A stretch of DNA of 64,000 nt, taken from contig NZ_CP146343.1 in the NCBI RefSeq assembly GCF_037055275.1, positions 258,001 to 322,000 of the forward strand, in the 5' to 3' direction. The position numbers and the translations under genes are program-made. Of this stretch, positions 9,155 to 17,851 are shown in pieces. Under the pieces are notes generated by a model. That model did no database searches, was not told the origin of the DNA, and saw only the letters and a program-made list of their open reading frames with translations. The number at the start of each line of letters is the position of its first letter. The stretch's first letter is position 1. The DNA comes from Pseudomonas sp. ML2-2023-3 (GTDB lineage: Bacteria > Pseudomonadota > Gammaproteobacteria > Pseudomonadales > Pseudomonadaceae).

Positions 9155-9802
9155 ATGGTCTTGCGCTCGGAAATCCTGGTGAATAAAAACGTGCTCCCTA
9201 CTAAAGAACAAGCCCTGCCGGGCCGCGACACCCACGTACAGCTGCCGGAAACCCACTACGTCACCGGCGAGCCGCTACTGGGCCCGTTTTCGAAGAATGT
9301 GAACTTTGCGATTTTTGGCCTGGGCTGTTTTTGGGGTGCAGAACGCAAGTTCTGGGAACGTGAAGGCGTGGTCAGCACCGTTGTGGGCTATGCGGGCGGC
9401 TACACTCCAAACCCGACTTACGAAGAAGTCTGCTCGGGCCTGACCGGCCACACTGAAGTGGTGCTGGTGGTCTACGAACCAGAAATCGTCAGCTACAAGC
9501 AATTGCTGGCCATGTTCTGGGAACTGCATAACCCGACCCAGGGCATGCGTCAGGGCAACGACATCGGCACCCAGTACCGCTCGGTGATCTACTGCACCAC
9601 CCCTGAACAACTTGAGCAGGCACTGGAGAGCAAAAAAGTGTTCCAGGCCGAACTGGACAAGGCTGGCCTGGGCACCATCACCACTGAAATAGAGCAGGCG
9701 CCTACGGTCTACTTCGCCGAGGCATACCACCAGCAATACCTGGCGAAAAACCCGCAAGGCTATTGCGGCATTGGCGGCACCGGCGTGACCTGCCCGATTT
9801 GA
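9155..9802 (+). CDS. msrA: Peptide methionine sulfoxide reductase MsrA
   Basis: Repairs oxidised proteins by reducing the S-epimer of methionine sulfoxide with thioredoxin-derived electrons. The 215-residue protein carries the catalytic GCFWGAER motif around residue 58 and two resolving-cysteine positions near the C-terminus ([14 protein letters not shown]), the arrangement of three-cysteine MsrA enzymes. A purine-rich GAGAGGA lies just before ATG 9155. The gene order dipA-msrA is shared with P. aeruginosa. trxC, a possible electron source, lies 18 kb downstream in this window. Confidence 0.97.
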   Translation: MVLRSEILVNKNVLPTKEQALPGRDTHVQLPETHYVTGEPLLGPFSKNVNFAIFGLGCFWGAERKFWEREGVVSTVVGYAGGYTPNPTYEEVCSGLTGHTEVVLVVYEPEIVSYKQLLAMFWELHNPTQGMRQGNDIGTQYRSVIYCTTPEQLEQALESKKVFQAELDKAGLGTITTEIEQAPTVYFAEAYHQQYLAKNPQGYCGIGGTGVTCPI

Positions 9803-9816
9803 TCAAAGGCTACTCC

Positions 9817-9922
9817 TGTAGTCGCTGACGAGGAACGAGACTGCGATGGGTTGCGAAGCAGCCCCGGCATTCTGGAGGTCCTTCGGCCCTTTTCGCAGCC
9901 TCGTACCTCGTCAGCGACTACA
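9817..9922. repeat. REP-like element, GTAGYCGCTG family, copy 1
   Basis: A 106-bp element fills the space between the convergent genes msrA and rlmJ. Its ends are perfect 17-base inverted repeats (TGTAGTCGCTGACGAGG at 9817-9833 and the complement at 9906-9922). The same end motif recurs at 36779-36877, 48226-48309 and 63736-63842. It may also act as a bidirectional barrier to transcription between the two genes. Confidence 0.85.
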
Positions 9923-9930
9923 ACATCAGC

Positions 9931-10767
9931 TTACTCAGCGATCAACCATTCCATCTGCCAGCCACCCTGGGTTTGCCCCAGTTTCTTGGCCAGCCACGGC
10001 AGCAGTTCACGCAGTTCTTCTTCCAGACCCCAAGGCGGATTGGCAATCGCCAAGCCCGAGCCATTGAGGCTGTTGGGCGTATCCAGTGGATGCACGAACA
10101 ATTCGACCTGCAGCAGTTTCGGTGCGCCCGAACCCGCCAGGTCCTGATAAAAACGGCGCAACTGGCGCTTGTCCTTAATCGGATACCAGATCGCCACCAC
10201 GGTCTGACGCATACGGCTGATCGCGTCTTTCAACGATTCCGCGCAGCGTTTCATCTCGTCCAGTTTCTCGAACGGCGGGTCGATCAACATCAGCCCGCGC
10301 TTCTCGGCCACCGGCAGCAGCGCCCGCGGCACATGCCAGCCTTCGCCCAAATGCACGGCTACACGGCGATCGCCTTTCATGTTGTCCTTGAGCAACACAC
10401 CGTCTTCGGGGTGTTTTTCGTTCAACAGCACGCGATCCTGGGAACGGGTCAGGCGACGCGCCCACTCCGGCGAACCCGGGTAATAGCGCAACTCGCCATC
10501 GGGGTTCATCTTGTGCAGCACTTGCATGTAGTCATCAGTCACTGCAGGCAGGTCTTTCTGGCCCCACAACCGTGCGATGCCTTCCAGATACTCACCCGTA
10601 CGGCTGGCCTGATCGCCCTTGAGGTCGTACAGACCAATACCGGCGTGGGTATCGAGGTAGGCAAAAGGCTGCTCTTTGCGCGACATCAGGGCGATGAGGC
10701 GGGTCAAGACGATATGTTTGAAGACGTCGGCATGGTTGCCGGCGTGGAAGGCGTGACGATAGTTCAT
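9931..10767 (-). CDS. rlmJ: 23S rRNA (adenine2030-N6)-methyltransferase
   Basis: SAM-dependent methyltransferase that methylates A2030 of 23S rRNA. The product begins MNYRHAFHAGNHADVFKH, the signature start of the RlmJ/YhiR family, and contains the adenine-N6 catalytic motif IDPPFEK (DPPF in place of the usual NPPY/DPPY). The start at 10767 is preferred over an upstream in-frame start at 10806 because family conservation begins here and AGGAGCAACC precedes it. Length 278 residues, normal for the family. It is convergent with msrA, with copy 1 of the REP element between them. Confidence 0.95.
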   Translation of the reverse strand: MNYRHAFHAGNHADVFKHIVLTRLIALMSRKEQPFAYLDTHAGIGLYDLKGDQASRTGEYLEGIARLWGQKDLPAVTDDYMQVLHKMNPDGELRYYPGSPEWARRLTRSQDRVLLNEKHPEDGVLLKDNMKGDRRVAVHLGEGWHVPRALLPVAEKRGLMLIDPPFEKLDEMKRCAESLKDAISRMRQTVVAIWYPIKDKRQLRRFYQDLAGSGAPKLLQVELFVHPLDTPNSLNGSGLAIANPPWGLEEELRELLPWLAKKLGQTQGGWQMEWLIAE

Positions 10768-10862
10768 GGTTGCTCCTGCGCAGGGGGCGAAGTTTACCTT
10801 GTACACAACCTGACGTCAGGTGGCAGGCCGATTTTCCGAGATACGGTGAGCAAGGCCCAAGC

Positions 10863-10900
10863 AAAAAAAACGGCCCGTCTCACCTGGAGACGGGCCGTTT
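10863..10900 (-). terminator. putP terminator
   Basis: A perfect 14-bp stem (10868-10881 with 10887-10900) around a 5-base loop. Read on the minus strand it ends in eight T residues, so it terminates putP before rlmJ. Confidence 0.92.
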
Positions 10901-10936
10901 CAGTACACCTTCAAGTCAGCGCATGCGCTTACCCGA

Positions 10937-12424
10937 TCAGTGGTTCTGCTGGAAATCCTTCTCGGCAGCATTGAAGCGCTCAACCATGCCCTTGCTTGGG
11001 CCTTTGCCCGCAAGGCTCACCAGCACGATGGCCAGGCTGGCCAGGATGAAGCCCGGGATGATTTCGTACAGGCCGAACAGTGCGAAATGCTTCCACACGA
11101 TCACGGTAAACGCACCCACCAAAATACCGGCCAATGCGCCATTACGGGTCATGCCTTTCCACAGTACCGAGATCAGCACCACTGGACCGAACGCAGCACC
11201 AAAGCCTGCCCACGCGTAGCTCACCAGACCCAATACACGGTTTTCCGGGTTGGAAGCCATCGCGATAGCGATCAAGGCAACCACCAGCACCATGATCCGG
11301 CCCACCCATACCAGCTCAAGCTGGGAGGCGTTTTTGCGCAGGAAGGATTTGTAGAAGTCTTCGGTCAGTGCGCTGGAGCACACCAGCAACTGGCAGCTCA
11401 GGGTGCTCATTACCGCAGCCAGAATGGCCGACAGCAGTACACCGGCAATCCACGGGTTGAACAGCAACTTGGCCAGTTCGATGAACACGCGCTCAGGGTT
11501 TTCGTTCACAGGACCTGCCAGTTCCGGGTGAGCCGAGAAGTAAGCGATACCGAAGAAACCTACAGCCACCGTACCGGCCAGGCACAGGATCATCCAGGTC
11601 ATGGAGATGCGACGTGCGTTGGCAATCGACTTGACCGAATCAGCGGCCATGAAACGCGCCAGGATGTGGGGCTGGCCAAAGTAACCCAGGCCCCAGCCCA
11701 TCAGCGAGATGATGCCGATAAAGGACGTGCCCTTGAGCATGTCGAAGTTGCTTGGGTCGTTGGCCTCGATGGCCAGGAACGTCGTGTCTACGCCGCCAGT
11801 GGCCAGCAGTACGATGATGGGCGTCAGGATCAGCGCAAAAATCATCAGGGTGGCTTGAACGGTGTCAGTCCAGCTCACGGCCAGGAAGCCGCCGATAAAG
11901 GTGTAGGCAATGGTCGCCGCAGCGCCGGCCCACAAGGCTGATTCATAAGACATGCCGAACGTGCTTTCGAACAGACGGGCACCGGCCACGATGCCGGAAG
12001 CGCAGTAGATGGTGAAGAACACCAGAATCACGATGGCCGAAATAATCCGCAGCAAGCCGCTGTGGTCTTCAAAACGGCTGGAGAAGTAATCCGGCAGGGT
12101 CAGCGCATCACCGTTGTGCTCGGTCTGCACCCGCAGGCGACCGGCAACAAACAACCAGTTCAGGTAAGCACCGGCCACCAGGCCGATGGCGATCCAGCTT
12201 TCCGACAGACCGGACATGTAGATCGCGCCCGGCAAACCCATCAACAACCAGCCGCTCATGTCGGAGGCGCCAGCAGACAATGCAGTGACAACGCTGCCCA
12301 GGCTGCGGCCACCGAGAATATAGTCAGAAAGGTTGTTGGTGGAGCGATAGGCCATGAGGCCAATCAGCACCATTGCCGCGATATAGATCACGAACGTGAT
12401 CAGGGTTGGGTTACTAACACTCAT
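10937..12424 (-). CDS. putP: Sodium/proline symporter PutP
   Basis: Inner-membrane Na+/proline symporter of the SSS family, about 13 transmembrane helices in 495 residues. The N-terminal ITFVIYIAAMVLIG, the SDYILGGRSLG segment and ALSAGASDMSGWLLMGLPG are characteristic of PutP, including the conserved aspartate (ASDMSG) near the Na+ site. It is divergent from putA; the shared 458-base spacer carries GTTGCA motifs bound by the PutA repressor, so expression should rise when proline is present and PutA moves to the membrane. ATG at 12424; the gene ends at the terminator 10863-10900. Confidence 0.97.
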   Translation of the reverse strand: MSVSNPTLITFVIYIAAMVLIGLMAYRSTNNLSDYILGGRSLGSVVTALSAGASDMSGWLLMGLPGAIYMSGLSESWIAIGLVAGAYLNWLFVAGRLRVQTEHNGDALTLPDYFSSRFEDHSGLLRIISAIVILVFFTIYCASGIVAGARLFESTFGMSYESALWAGAAATIAYTFIGGFLAVSWTDTVQATLMIFALILTPIIVLLATGGVDTTFLAIEANDPSNFDMLKGTSFIGIISLMGWGLGYFGQPHILARFMAADSVKSIANARRISMTWMILCLAGTVAVGFFGIAYFSAHPELAGPVNENPERVFIELAKLLFNPWIAGVLLSAILAAVMSTLSCQLLVCSSALTEDFYKSFLRKNASQLELVWVGRIMVLVVALIAIAMASNPENRVLGLVSYAWAGFGAAFGPVVLISVLWKGMTRNGALAGILVGAFTVIVWKHFALFGLYEIIPGFILASLAIVLVSLAGKGPSKGMVERFNAAEKDFQQNH

Positions 12425-12572
12425 TGATAAAGCCCTGGCATTGTTTTTATGTTTAGCGGCGGTCTGGCCGTACGCTCACAAACGTCCTGTTTGAGACGAT
12501 CAACCTTGCCGCGCATTTATGACTGATGTTTCCCCAGGAAACCCATCAGCCGATGAACCCGTCTTTTAGCAG

Positions 12573-12810
12573 GTTGCACCTTGGGCGCGAATGCTATGCA
12601 ACAAACCAAATAAGGTGCAACCAGTTTCTACCGCACAAGTTGCACCTTGTCGTCTTTTCAACCCAATTCGATGTTTTTGCTCCTTTTCGGAGCTAAAACG
12701 GCGCAAATCCAATTAAAAAGCACCGCACCAGTGCGCCCATCCCGCCTTGCTCAAAAATTCCTGACGAAGCGTAGAACAATCCGCAAAAAAACGGGTTGCA
12801 CTAGGTTGCA
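12573..12810. promoter_or_regulatory. PutA operator cluster in the putP-putA spacer
   Basis: The spacer 12425-12882 contains six copies of GTTGCA, the hexamer recognised by the ribbon-helix-helix domain of PutA in enterobacteria: plus strand at 12573-12578, 12639-12644, 12795-12800 and 12805-12810, minus strand at 12597-12602 and 12616-12621. Four are extended to GGTTGCAC or its complement. Four lie in the putP-proximal half and two, centred 10 bp apart, lie about 75 bases before putA. No strong -35/-10 pair could be assigned. Confidence 0.8.
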
Positions 12811-12882
12811 CCTCTTTCAGCGCAGCGCTAATCTTGCCGCCAGCTGCTGCCACGCAAATGTGGCACCCATGAGGATAAAAAT

Positions 12883-15800
12883 ATGGCTACCACCACCCTT
12901 GGGGTCAAACTTGACGACCCTACCCGCGAGCGCCTCAAGGCTGCCGCGACCTCGATTGATCGCACGCCTCACTGGCTGATCAAGCAGGCAATCTTCAATT
13001 ACCTGGAAAAACTCGAGGGTGGTGCAACCCTGACCGAGTTGAGCGGTATCCCTGGCAGCGCCAGCGATGACGCCGACGACGTGCACGCCGATCACGCGCA
13101 TCAGTGCTTCCTGGAATTTGCAGAAAGCATCCTGCCCCAGTCCGTACTGCGTGCCGCGATCACCTCCGCTTATCGCCGCCCGGAACCCGAAGTGGTCCCG
13201 ATGCTGCTGGAGCAAGCACGCCTGCCTGCCCCAATGGCCGAAGCCACCCAGACCCTAGCCGCCTCGATTGCCGAAAAACTGCGCAATCAGAAGAGCGCCG
13301 GTGGCCGCGCCGGTATCGTCCAAGGCTTGCTGCAAGAATTCTCCCTGTCGTCCCAGGAAGGCGTGGCGCTGATGTGCCTGGCCGAAGCGCTGCTGCGTAT
13401 CCCGGACAAAGGCACCCGTGACGCCCTGATCCGCGACAAGATCAGCACCGGCAACTGGCACCCGCACCTGGGCAACAGCCCTTCGCTGTTCGTCAACGCC
13501 GCGACCTGGGGCCTGTTGCTGACCGGCAAGCTGGTATCGACCCACAACGAAGCAGGCCTGACCTCCTCCCTGAGCCGCATCATCGGCAAAAGCGGCGAGC
13601 CGATGATCCGCAAGGGCGTCGACATGGCCATGCGCCTGATGGGCGAGCAGTTTGTGACCGGCGAAACCATCGCCGAAGCTCTGGCCAACGCCACGCGCTT
13701 TGAAGCCAAGGGCTTTCGTTATTCCTACGACATGCTCGGCGAAGCTGCACTGACCGAACATGACGCCCAGAAGTACCTCGCGTCCTACGAGCAAGCCATC
13801 CACTCGATCGGCAAAGCGTCCCACGGCCGTGGCATTTACGAAGGCCCGGGCATTTCGATCAAGCTGTCGGCCCTGCACCCGCGTTACAGCCGCGCCCAGT
13901 ACGAGCGCGTCATGGACGAGCTGTACCCGCGCCTGCTGTCGCTGACCTTGCTGGCCAAGAAGTACGACATCGGCCTCAATATTGACGCCGAAGAAGCTGA
14001 CCGCCTCGAAATCTCCCTCGACCTGCTGGAGCGCCTGTGCTTCGAGCCGCAACTGGCGGGTTGGAACGGCATCGGCTTCGTGATTCAGGCTTACCAGAAG
14101 CGCTGCCCTTACGTGATCGACTACGTGATCGACCTGGCTCGCCGCAGCCGTCATCGCCTGATGATCCGCCTGGTGAAAGGCGCGTACTGGGACAGCGAAA
14201 TCAAGCGTGCCCAGGTCGAAGGCCTGGAAGGCTATCCGGTCTACACCCGCAAGGTGTACACCGACGTGTCCTACCTCGCTTGCGCGAAAAAACTGCTGGC
14301 CGTACCCGAAGCCATCTACCCGCAGTTCGCCACTCACAACGCCCAAACGTTGTCGGCGATTTACCACATCGCGGGTCAGAACTACTACCCCGGCCAGTAC
14401 GAGTTCCAATGCCTGCACGGCATGGGCGAACCGCTCTACGAACAGGTTGTAGGTAAAGTTTCCGAAGGCAAGCTGAACCGTCCGTGCCGTGTGTACGCTC
14501 CAGTCGGCACCCACGAAACACTGCTGGCTTACCTTGTTCGACGCTTGCTGGAAAACGGTGCGAACACCTCGTTCGTTAACCGCATCGCCGACCACACGAT
14601 CGCGATCCACCAGTTGGTGGCCGACCCGGTGAGCCAGATCGAGCAGATGGCCACGGCCGAAGGCGGCTTCGGCTTGCCGCACCCGCGCATCCCGCTGCCG
14701 CGTGACCTGTACGGTAGCGAACGCGCCAACTCCAGCGGCATCGACATGTCCAACGAACACCGCTTGGCGTCGTTGTCCTGCGCCTTGCTGGCCACAGCCC
14801 ACAACGACTGGAAAGCCGCGCCGATGCTCGGTTGCGATTCCAGCAGCGAAACGCCTGCGGCGGTACTCAACCCGGCTGACCTGCGTGACGTGGTGGGCTA
14901 TGTGCAAGAAGCCACCGTTGAAGACGCCGACAACGCTATCCAGTGCGCCCTGAGCGCCGCACCGATCTGGCAGGCCACCCCGCCCGCCGAACGCGCTGCG
15001 ATCCTGGAACGCGCCGCCGACCTGATGGAAAGCGAGATCCAGCCACTGATGGGCCTGCTGGCCCGTGAAGCTGGCAAGACCTTTGCCAACGCCATCGCCG
15101 AAGTGCGCGAAGCCGTCGACTTCCTGCGTTACTACGCGGTACAGGCTCGCAACGATTTCACCAACGATGCCCATCGCCCGCTGGGCCCGGTGGTCTGCAT
15201 CAGCCCGTGGAACTTCCCGCTGGCCATCTTCAGCGGCCAGGTGGCTGCGGCACTGGCTGCCGGCAACCCGGTACTGGCCAAGCCTGCGGAACAAACCCCG
15301 CTGGTGGCCGCCCAGGCCGTGCGCATCATGCTCGAAGCAGGCATCCCGCAAGGCGTGCTGCAGTTGCTGCCGGGCCGTGGTGAAACGGTTGGCGCACGCC
15401 TGGTCGGCGACGATCGGGTCAAAGGCGTGATGTTCACCGGCTCCACCGAAGTTGCACGATTGCTGCAACGCAACGTGGCAGGCCGCCTGGATGCTCAAGG
15501 CCGTCCTATCCCGCTGATCGCCGAAACCGGCGGCCAGAACGCCATGATCGTCGACTCCTCGGCGCTGACCGAACAAGTGGTTATCGACGTTGTGTCTTCG
15601 GCCTTCGACAGCGCCGGTCAGCGTTGCTCAGCCCTGCGTGTACTGTGCCTGCAGGAAGACTCGGCAGACCGCGTCATCGAAATGCTCAAAGGTGCCATGG
15701 CCGAATCGCGCATGGGTAATCCTGAACGCCTGAACGTAGACATTGGCCCGGTGATCGACGCCGAAGCCAAGGCCGGGATCGAGCAACACATCCAGGGCAT

Positions 15801-16836
15801 GCGCGACAAAGGCCGCACTGTTTACCAGATGGCCATTGCCGACATCGAAGAATGCAAGCGCGGCACCTTCGTCATGCCGACCCTTATTGAACTGGAAAGC
15901 TTCGACGAACTGGAACGCGAGATCTTCGGGCCCGTGCTGCACGTGGTGCGCTACAAGCGCAAAGACATCGACCAGTTGATCGCACAGATCAACGCTTCGG
16001 GTTACGGCCTGACGCTGGGCGTACACACCCGCATCGACGAAACCATTGCCAAAGTGGTCAACAACGTCAACGCCGGTAACGTCTACGTCAACCGCAACAT
16101 CGTGGGTGCCGTGGTCGGCGTGCAACCGTTCGGCGGCGAAGGCTTGTCGGGCACAGGCCCGAAAGCCGGTGGCCCGCTGTACCTGTACCGCCTGCTGTCG
16201 ACCCGCCCGGGCAATGCGATCGAACAATCGTTCGCCAAGGTCGATGCCATCAGCGCACCGGATACCCAGGCTCGCGAAGCCCTGAGCATACCGCTCAGTG
16301 CCCTGCACACCTGGGCAACCAGCAACCAGCAACCGGCGCTGGCCGAACTGTGCACCGAGTACGCTGCGCACTCGCAAAGCGGCATCACTCGCCTGCTCAA
16401 CGGCCCGACCGGCGAACGCAACAGCTACGCCATTCTGCCGCGCGAACACGTGTTGTGCCTGGCTGAAGTGGAAAGCGACCTGCTGACCCAACTGGCTGCC
16501 GTACTGGCCGTGGGCAGCACCGCGGTACTGCCGCAAAGCGAACTGGCCAAAGCCTTGTACGCCCGTCTGCCAAAAGAGGTGCAGGCACGCATCACCCTGG
16601 TGGCTGACTGGACCAAGGACGACGTGATCTTCGACGCCGTCCTGCACCACGGTGACTGTGATCAGTTGCGTGACGTGTGCAAGCAAGTGGCCCAGCGCGC
16701 AGGCGCCATCGTTGGCGTGCAAGGTCTGTCCCAAGGCGAAACCAACATCGCCCTGGAACGCCTGGTGATCGAGCGCGCACTGAGCGTCAACACCGCTGCT
16801 GCTGGCGGTAACGCGAGCTTGATGACCATCGGCTGA
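12883..16836 (+). CDS. putA: Trifunctional PutA: repressor, proline dehydrogenase and P5C dehydrogenase
   Basis: Oxidises proline to glutamate in two steps and represses the put genes. The 1317 residues read in order as a ribbon-helix-helix DNA-binding domain (about 1-47, LGVKLDDPTRERLKAAA), the FAD proline dehydrogenase barrel (about 180-570, with DAEEADRLEISLDLLERL), and the NAD aldehyde dehydrogenase domain (about 660-1120, with SPWNFPLAIF and the catalytic Cys in DSAGQRCSALRVL), followed by the C-terminal domain of long trifunctional PutAs. The RHH domain together with GTTGCA sites upstream means autoregulation is likely. ATG at 12883 with GAGGATAAAAAT before it. A strong terminator follows. 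Confidence 0.98.
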   Translation: MATTTLGVKLDDPTRERLKAAATSIDRTPHWLIKQAIFNYLEKLEGGATLTELSGIPGSASDDADDVHADHAHQCFLEFAESILPQSVLRAAITSAYRRPEPEVVPMLLEQARLPAPMAEATQTLAASIAEKLRNQKSAGGRAGIVQGLLQEFSLSSQEGVALMCLAEALLRIPDKGTRDALIRDKISTGNWHPHLGNSPSLFVNAATWGLLLTGKLVSTHNEAGLTSSLSRIIGKSGEPMIRKGVDMAMRLMGEQFVTGETIAEALANATRFEAKGFRYSYDMLGEAALTEHDAQKYLASYEQAIHSIGKASHGRGIYEGPGISIKLSALHPRYSRAQYERVMDELYPRLLSLTLLAKKYDIGLNIDAEEADRLEISLDLLERLCFEPQLAGWNGIGFVIQAYQKRCPYVIDYVIDLARRSRHRLMIRLVKGAYWDSEIKRAQVEGLEGYPVYTRKVYTDVSYLACAKKLLAVPEAIYPQFATHNAQTLSAIYHIAGQNYYPGQYEFQCLHGMGEPLYEQVVGKVSEGKLNRPCRVYAPVGTHETLLAYLVRRLLENGANTSFVNRIADHTIAIHQLVADPVSQIEQMATAEGGFGLPHPRIPLPRDLYGSERANSSGIDMSNEHRLASLSCALLATAHNDWKAAPMLGCDSSSETPAAVLNPADLRDVVGYVQEATVEDADNAIQCALSAAPIWQATPPAERAAILERAADLMESEIQPLMGLLAREAGKTFANAIAEVREAVDFLRYYAVQARNDFTNDAHRPLGPVVCISPWNFPLAIFSGQVAAALAAGNPVLAKPAEQTPLVAAQAVRIMLEAGIPQGVLQLLPGRGETVGARLVGDDRVKGVMFTGSTEVARLLQRNVAGRLDAQGRPIPLIAETGGQNAMIVDSSALTEQVVIDVVSSAFDSAGQRCSALRVLCLQEDSADRVIEMLKGAMAESRMGNPERLNVDIGPVIDAEAKAGIEQHIQGMRDKGRTVYQMAIADIEECKRGTFVMPTLIELESFDELEREIFGPVLHVVRYKRKDIDQLIAQINASGYGLTLGVHTRIDETIAKVVNNVNAGNVYVNRNIVGAVVGVQPFGGEGLSGTGPKAGGPLYLYRLLSTRPGNAIEQSFAKVDAISAPDTQAREALSIPLSALHTWATSNQQPALAELCTEYAAHSQSGITRLLNGPTGERNSYAILPREHVLCLAEVESDLLTQLAAVLAVGSTAVLPQSELAKALYARLPKEVQARITLVADWTKDDVIFDAVLHHGDCDQLRDVCKQVAQRAGAIVGVQGLSQGETNIALERLVIERALSVNTAAAGGNASLMTIG

Positions 16837-16853
16837 TGGTTTGATCGGGCAAT

Positions 16854-16891
16854 AAAAAACCGGGCACCCGAAGGGGTTGCCCGGTTTTTTT
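16854..16891 (+). terminator. putA terminator
   Basis: AAAAAACCGGGCA at 16854-16866 pairs with TGCCCGGTTTTTT at 16878-16890 around a small internal hairpin, followed by a run of seven T. The A-rich left arm could also let it serve the opposite-strand gene that ends at 16924. Confidence 0.9.
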
Positions 16892-16923
16892 ATGCGTTGA
16901 GGCTTTGCAAACGTAAAGAGGGC

Positions 16924-17514
16924 TCAGATCTTGAGATTAATTGCGGTGAAAAAAATGATAATCCAACCTAACCATAAATAGCCAAACACCCCTGCCCAGA
17001 TACCGTTGGCAAACGACAGAGTCGAATTACTATGGCCTTCGGGGTCGGCTTCCAAAAAATTGATAGCTCTCTGGGCACCTGCCAGTAAAAAACCGAGTAC
17101 GCCTAAGATCATGACATTGACGACAACTAGCCACGCAGGAATAAAGGTGGCATTACCTATCACTGAAAAAATAATGCACACGACTGTTATGGCCAAAATC
17201 AATGCTCCACGCATGACTGGGGACCACTCGTAAGCTCGTCCCGACTCACTCAGTGACTTTTGGACTTTAGAGAACAAGGAGAAAATCATTAACGCCCCGA
17301 AAAAAGCACGAACTGCCGGCCAAACCTTGATTCCAGTCGCCAACCGATACTGCTTCCAGTGCTCGTAAAACCAGACAATCGAATAAAGCCCCATCGTCAT
17401 GAAATACAGAACCATGAATTTCTTCACGGAAATCACAAAGAACGTGTGCGCACTCTGAGCAGGTGTTGATTCTTCTGAGTCAGGATTATCTTTTTTCAAT
17501 AGAGATAACGGCAT
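16924..17514 (-). CDS. Predicted membrane protein, DUF4234-like
   Basis: Function unknown. The 196-residue product starts MPLSLLKKDNPDSEES, has a short charged cytoplasmic N-terminus, then about five hydrophobic segments; the first (KKFMVLYFMTMGLYSIVWFYEHW) resembles the LGIYGLYWFYKNW-type motif of small bacterial DUF4234 proteins. I start it at ATG 17514, with GGGGCG just upstream; a longer open frame reaching 18018 overlaps the opposite gene nhaP2 and is not coding-like. The sequence is visibly richer in A and T than both neighbours, which may mean later acquisition or weak expression. The 337 bases between it and nhaP2 hold one candidate promoter and nothing else I can support. Confidence 0.7.
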   Translation of the reverse strand: MPLSLLKKDNPDSEESTPAQSAHTFFVISVKKFMVLYFMTMGLYSIVWFYEHWKQYRLATGIKVWPAVRAFFGALMIFSLFSKVQKSLSESGRAYEWSPVMRGALILAITVVCIIFSVIGNATFIPAWLVVVNVMILGVLGFLLAGAQRAINFLEADPEGHSNSTLSFANGIWAGVFGYLWLGWIIIFFTAINLKI

Positions 17515-17756
17515 TTTTTCGCCCCGCAGAGTTAAATTGAGGCGGAAGTAGACAAAATAAGCCCAACAATGAAATGCAGTCCGCATCTCGTAATTTCGTC
17601 GGAAGATGCCCTGATACCCACCATACTGTGCACATGCCGGTATCCAACCATCGCCGTTAGCCATGTCAGAAATGAAAAGACACTGCGCCAACGCATCAGA
17701 TGCAGCGTGGTAAGCCTGCTTGGATTTGGAAGACAGCCGCCCCGCACAAAACCTTT

Positions 17757-17787
17757 TTGACAGCCCGCCAATAACGCAGGTTAGAAT
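17757..17787 (+). promoter_or_regulatory. Candidate sigma-70 promoter for nhaP2-mscK
   Basis: TTGACA at 17757-17762 (perfect -35) and TAGAAT at 17782-17787 (one mismatch to -10) are separated by 19 bases, longer than the ideal 17. It would start transcription about 55 bases before nhaP2. Confidence 0.4.
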
Positions 17788-17851
17788 CGCTGGCACGCAG
17801 ACTGCATGAGCCGTTTGCGCCCTGTCTTTTGAGCTTTCTGGAGTACTGCCT

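Noticed and set aside
9817..9922. Repeats as a CRISPR array or as terminal repeats of an insertion sequence
   Set aside because: There are no regularly spaced direct repeats and no transposase gene in any copy; size and inverted ends fit REP elements.
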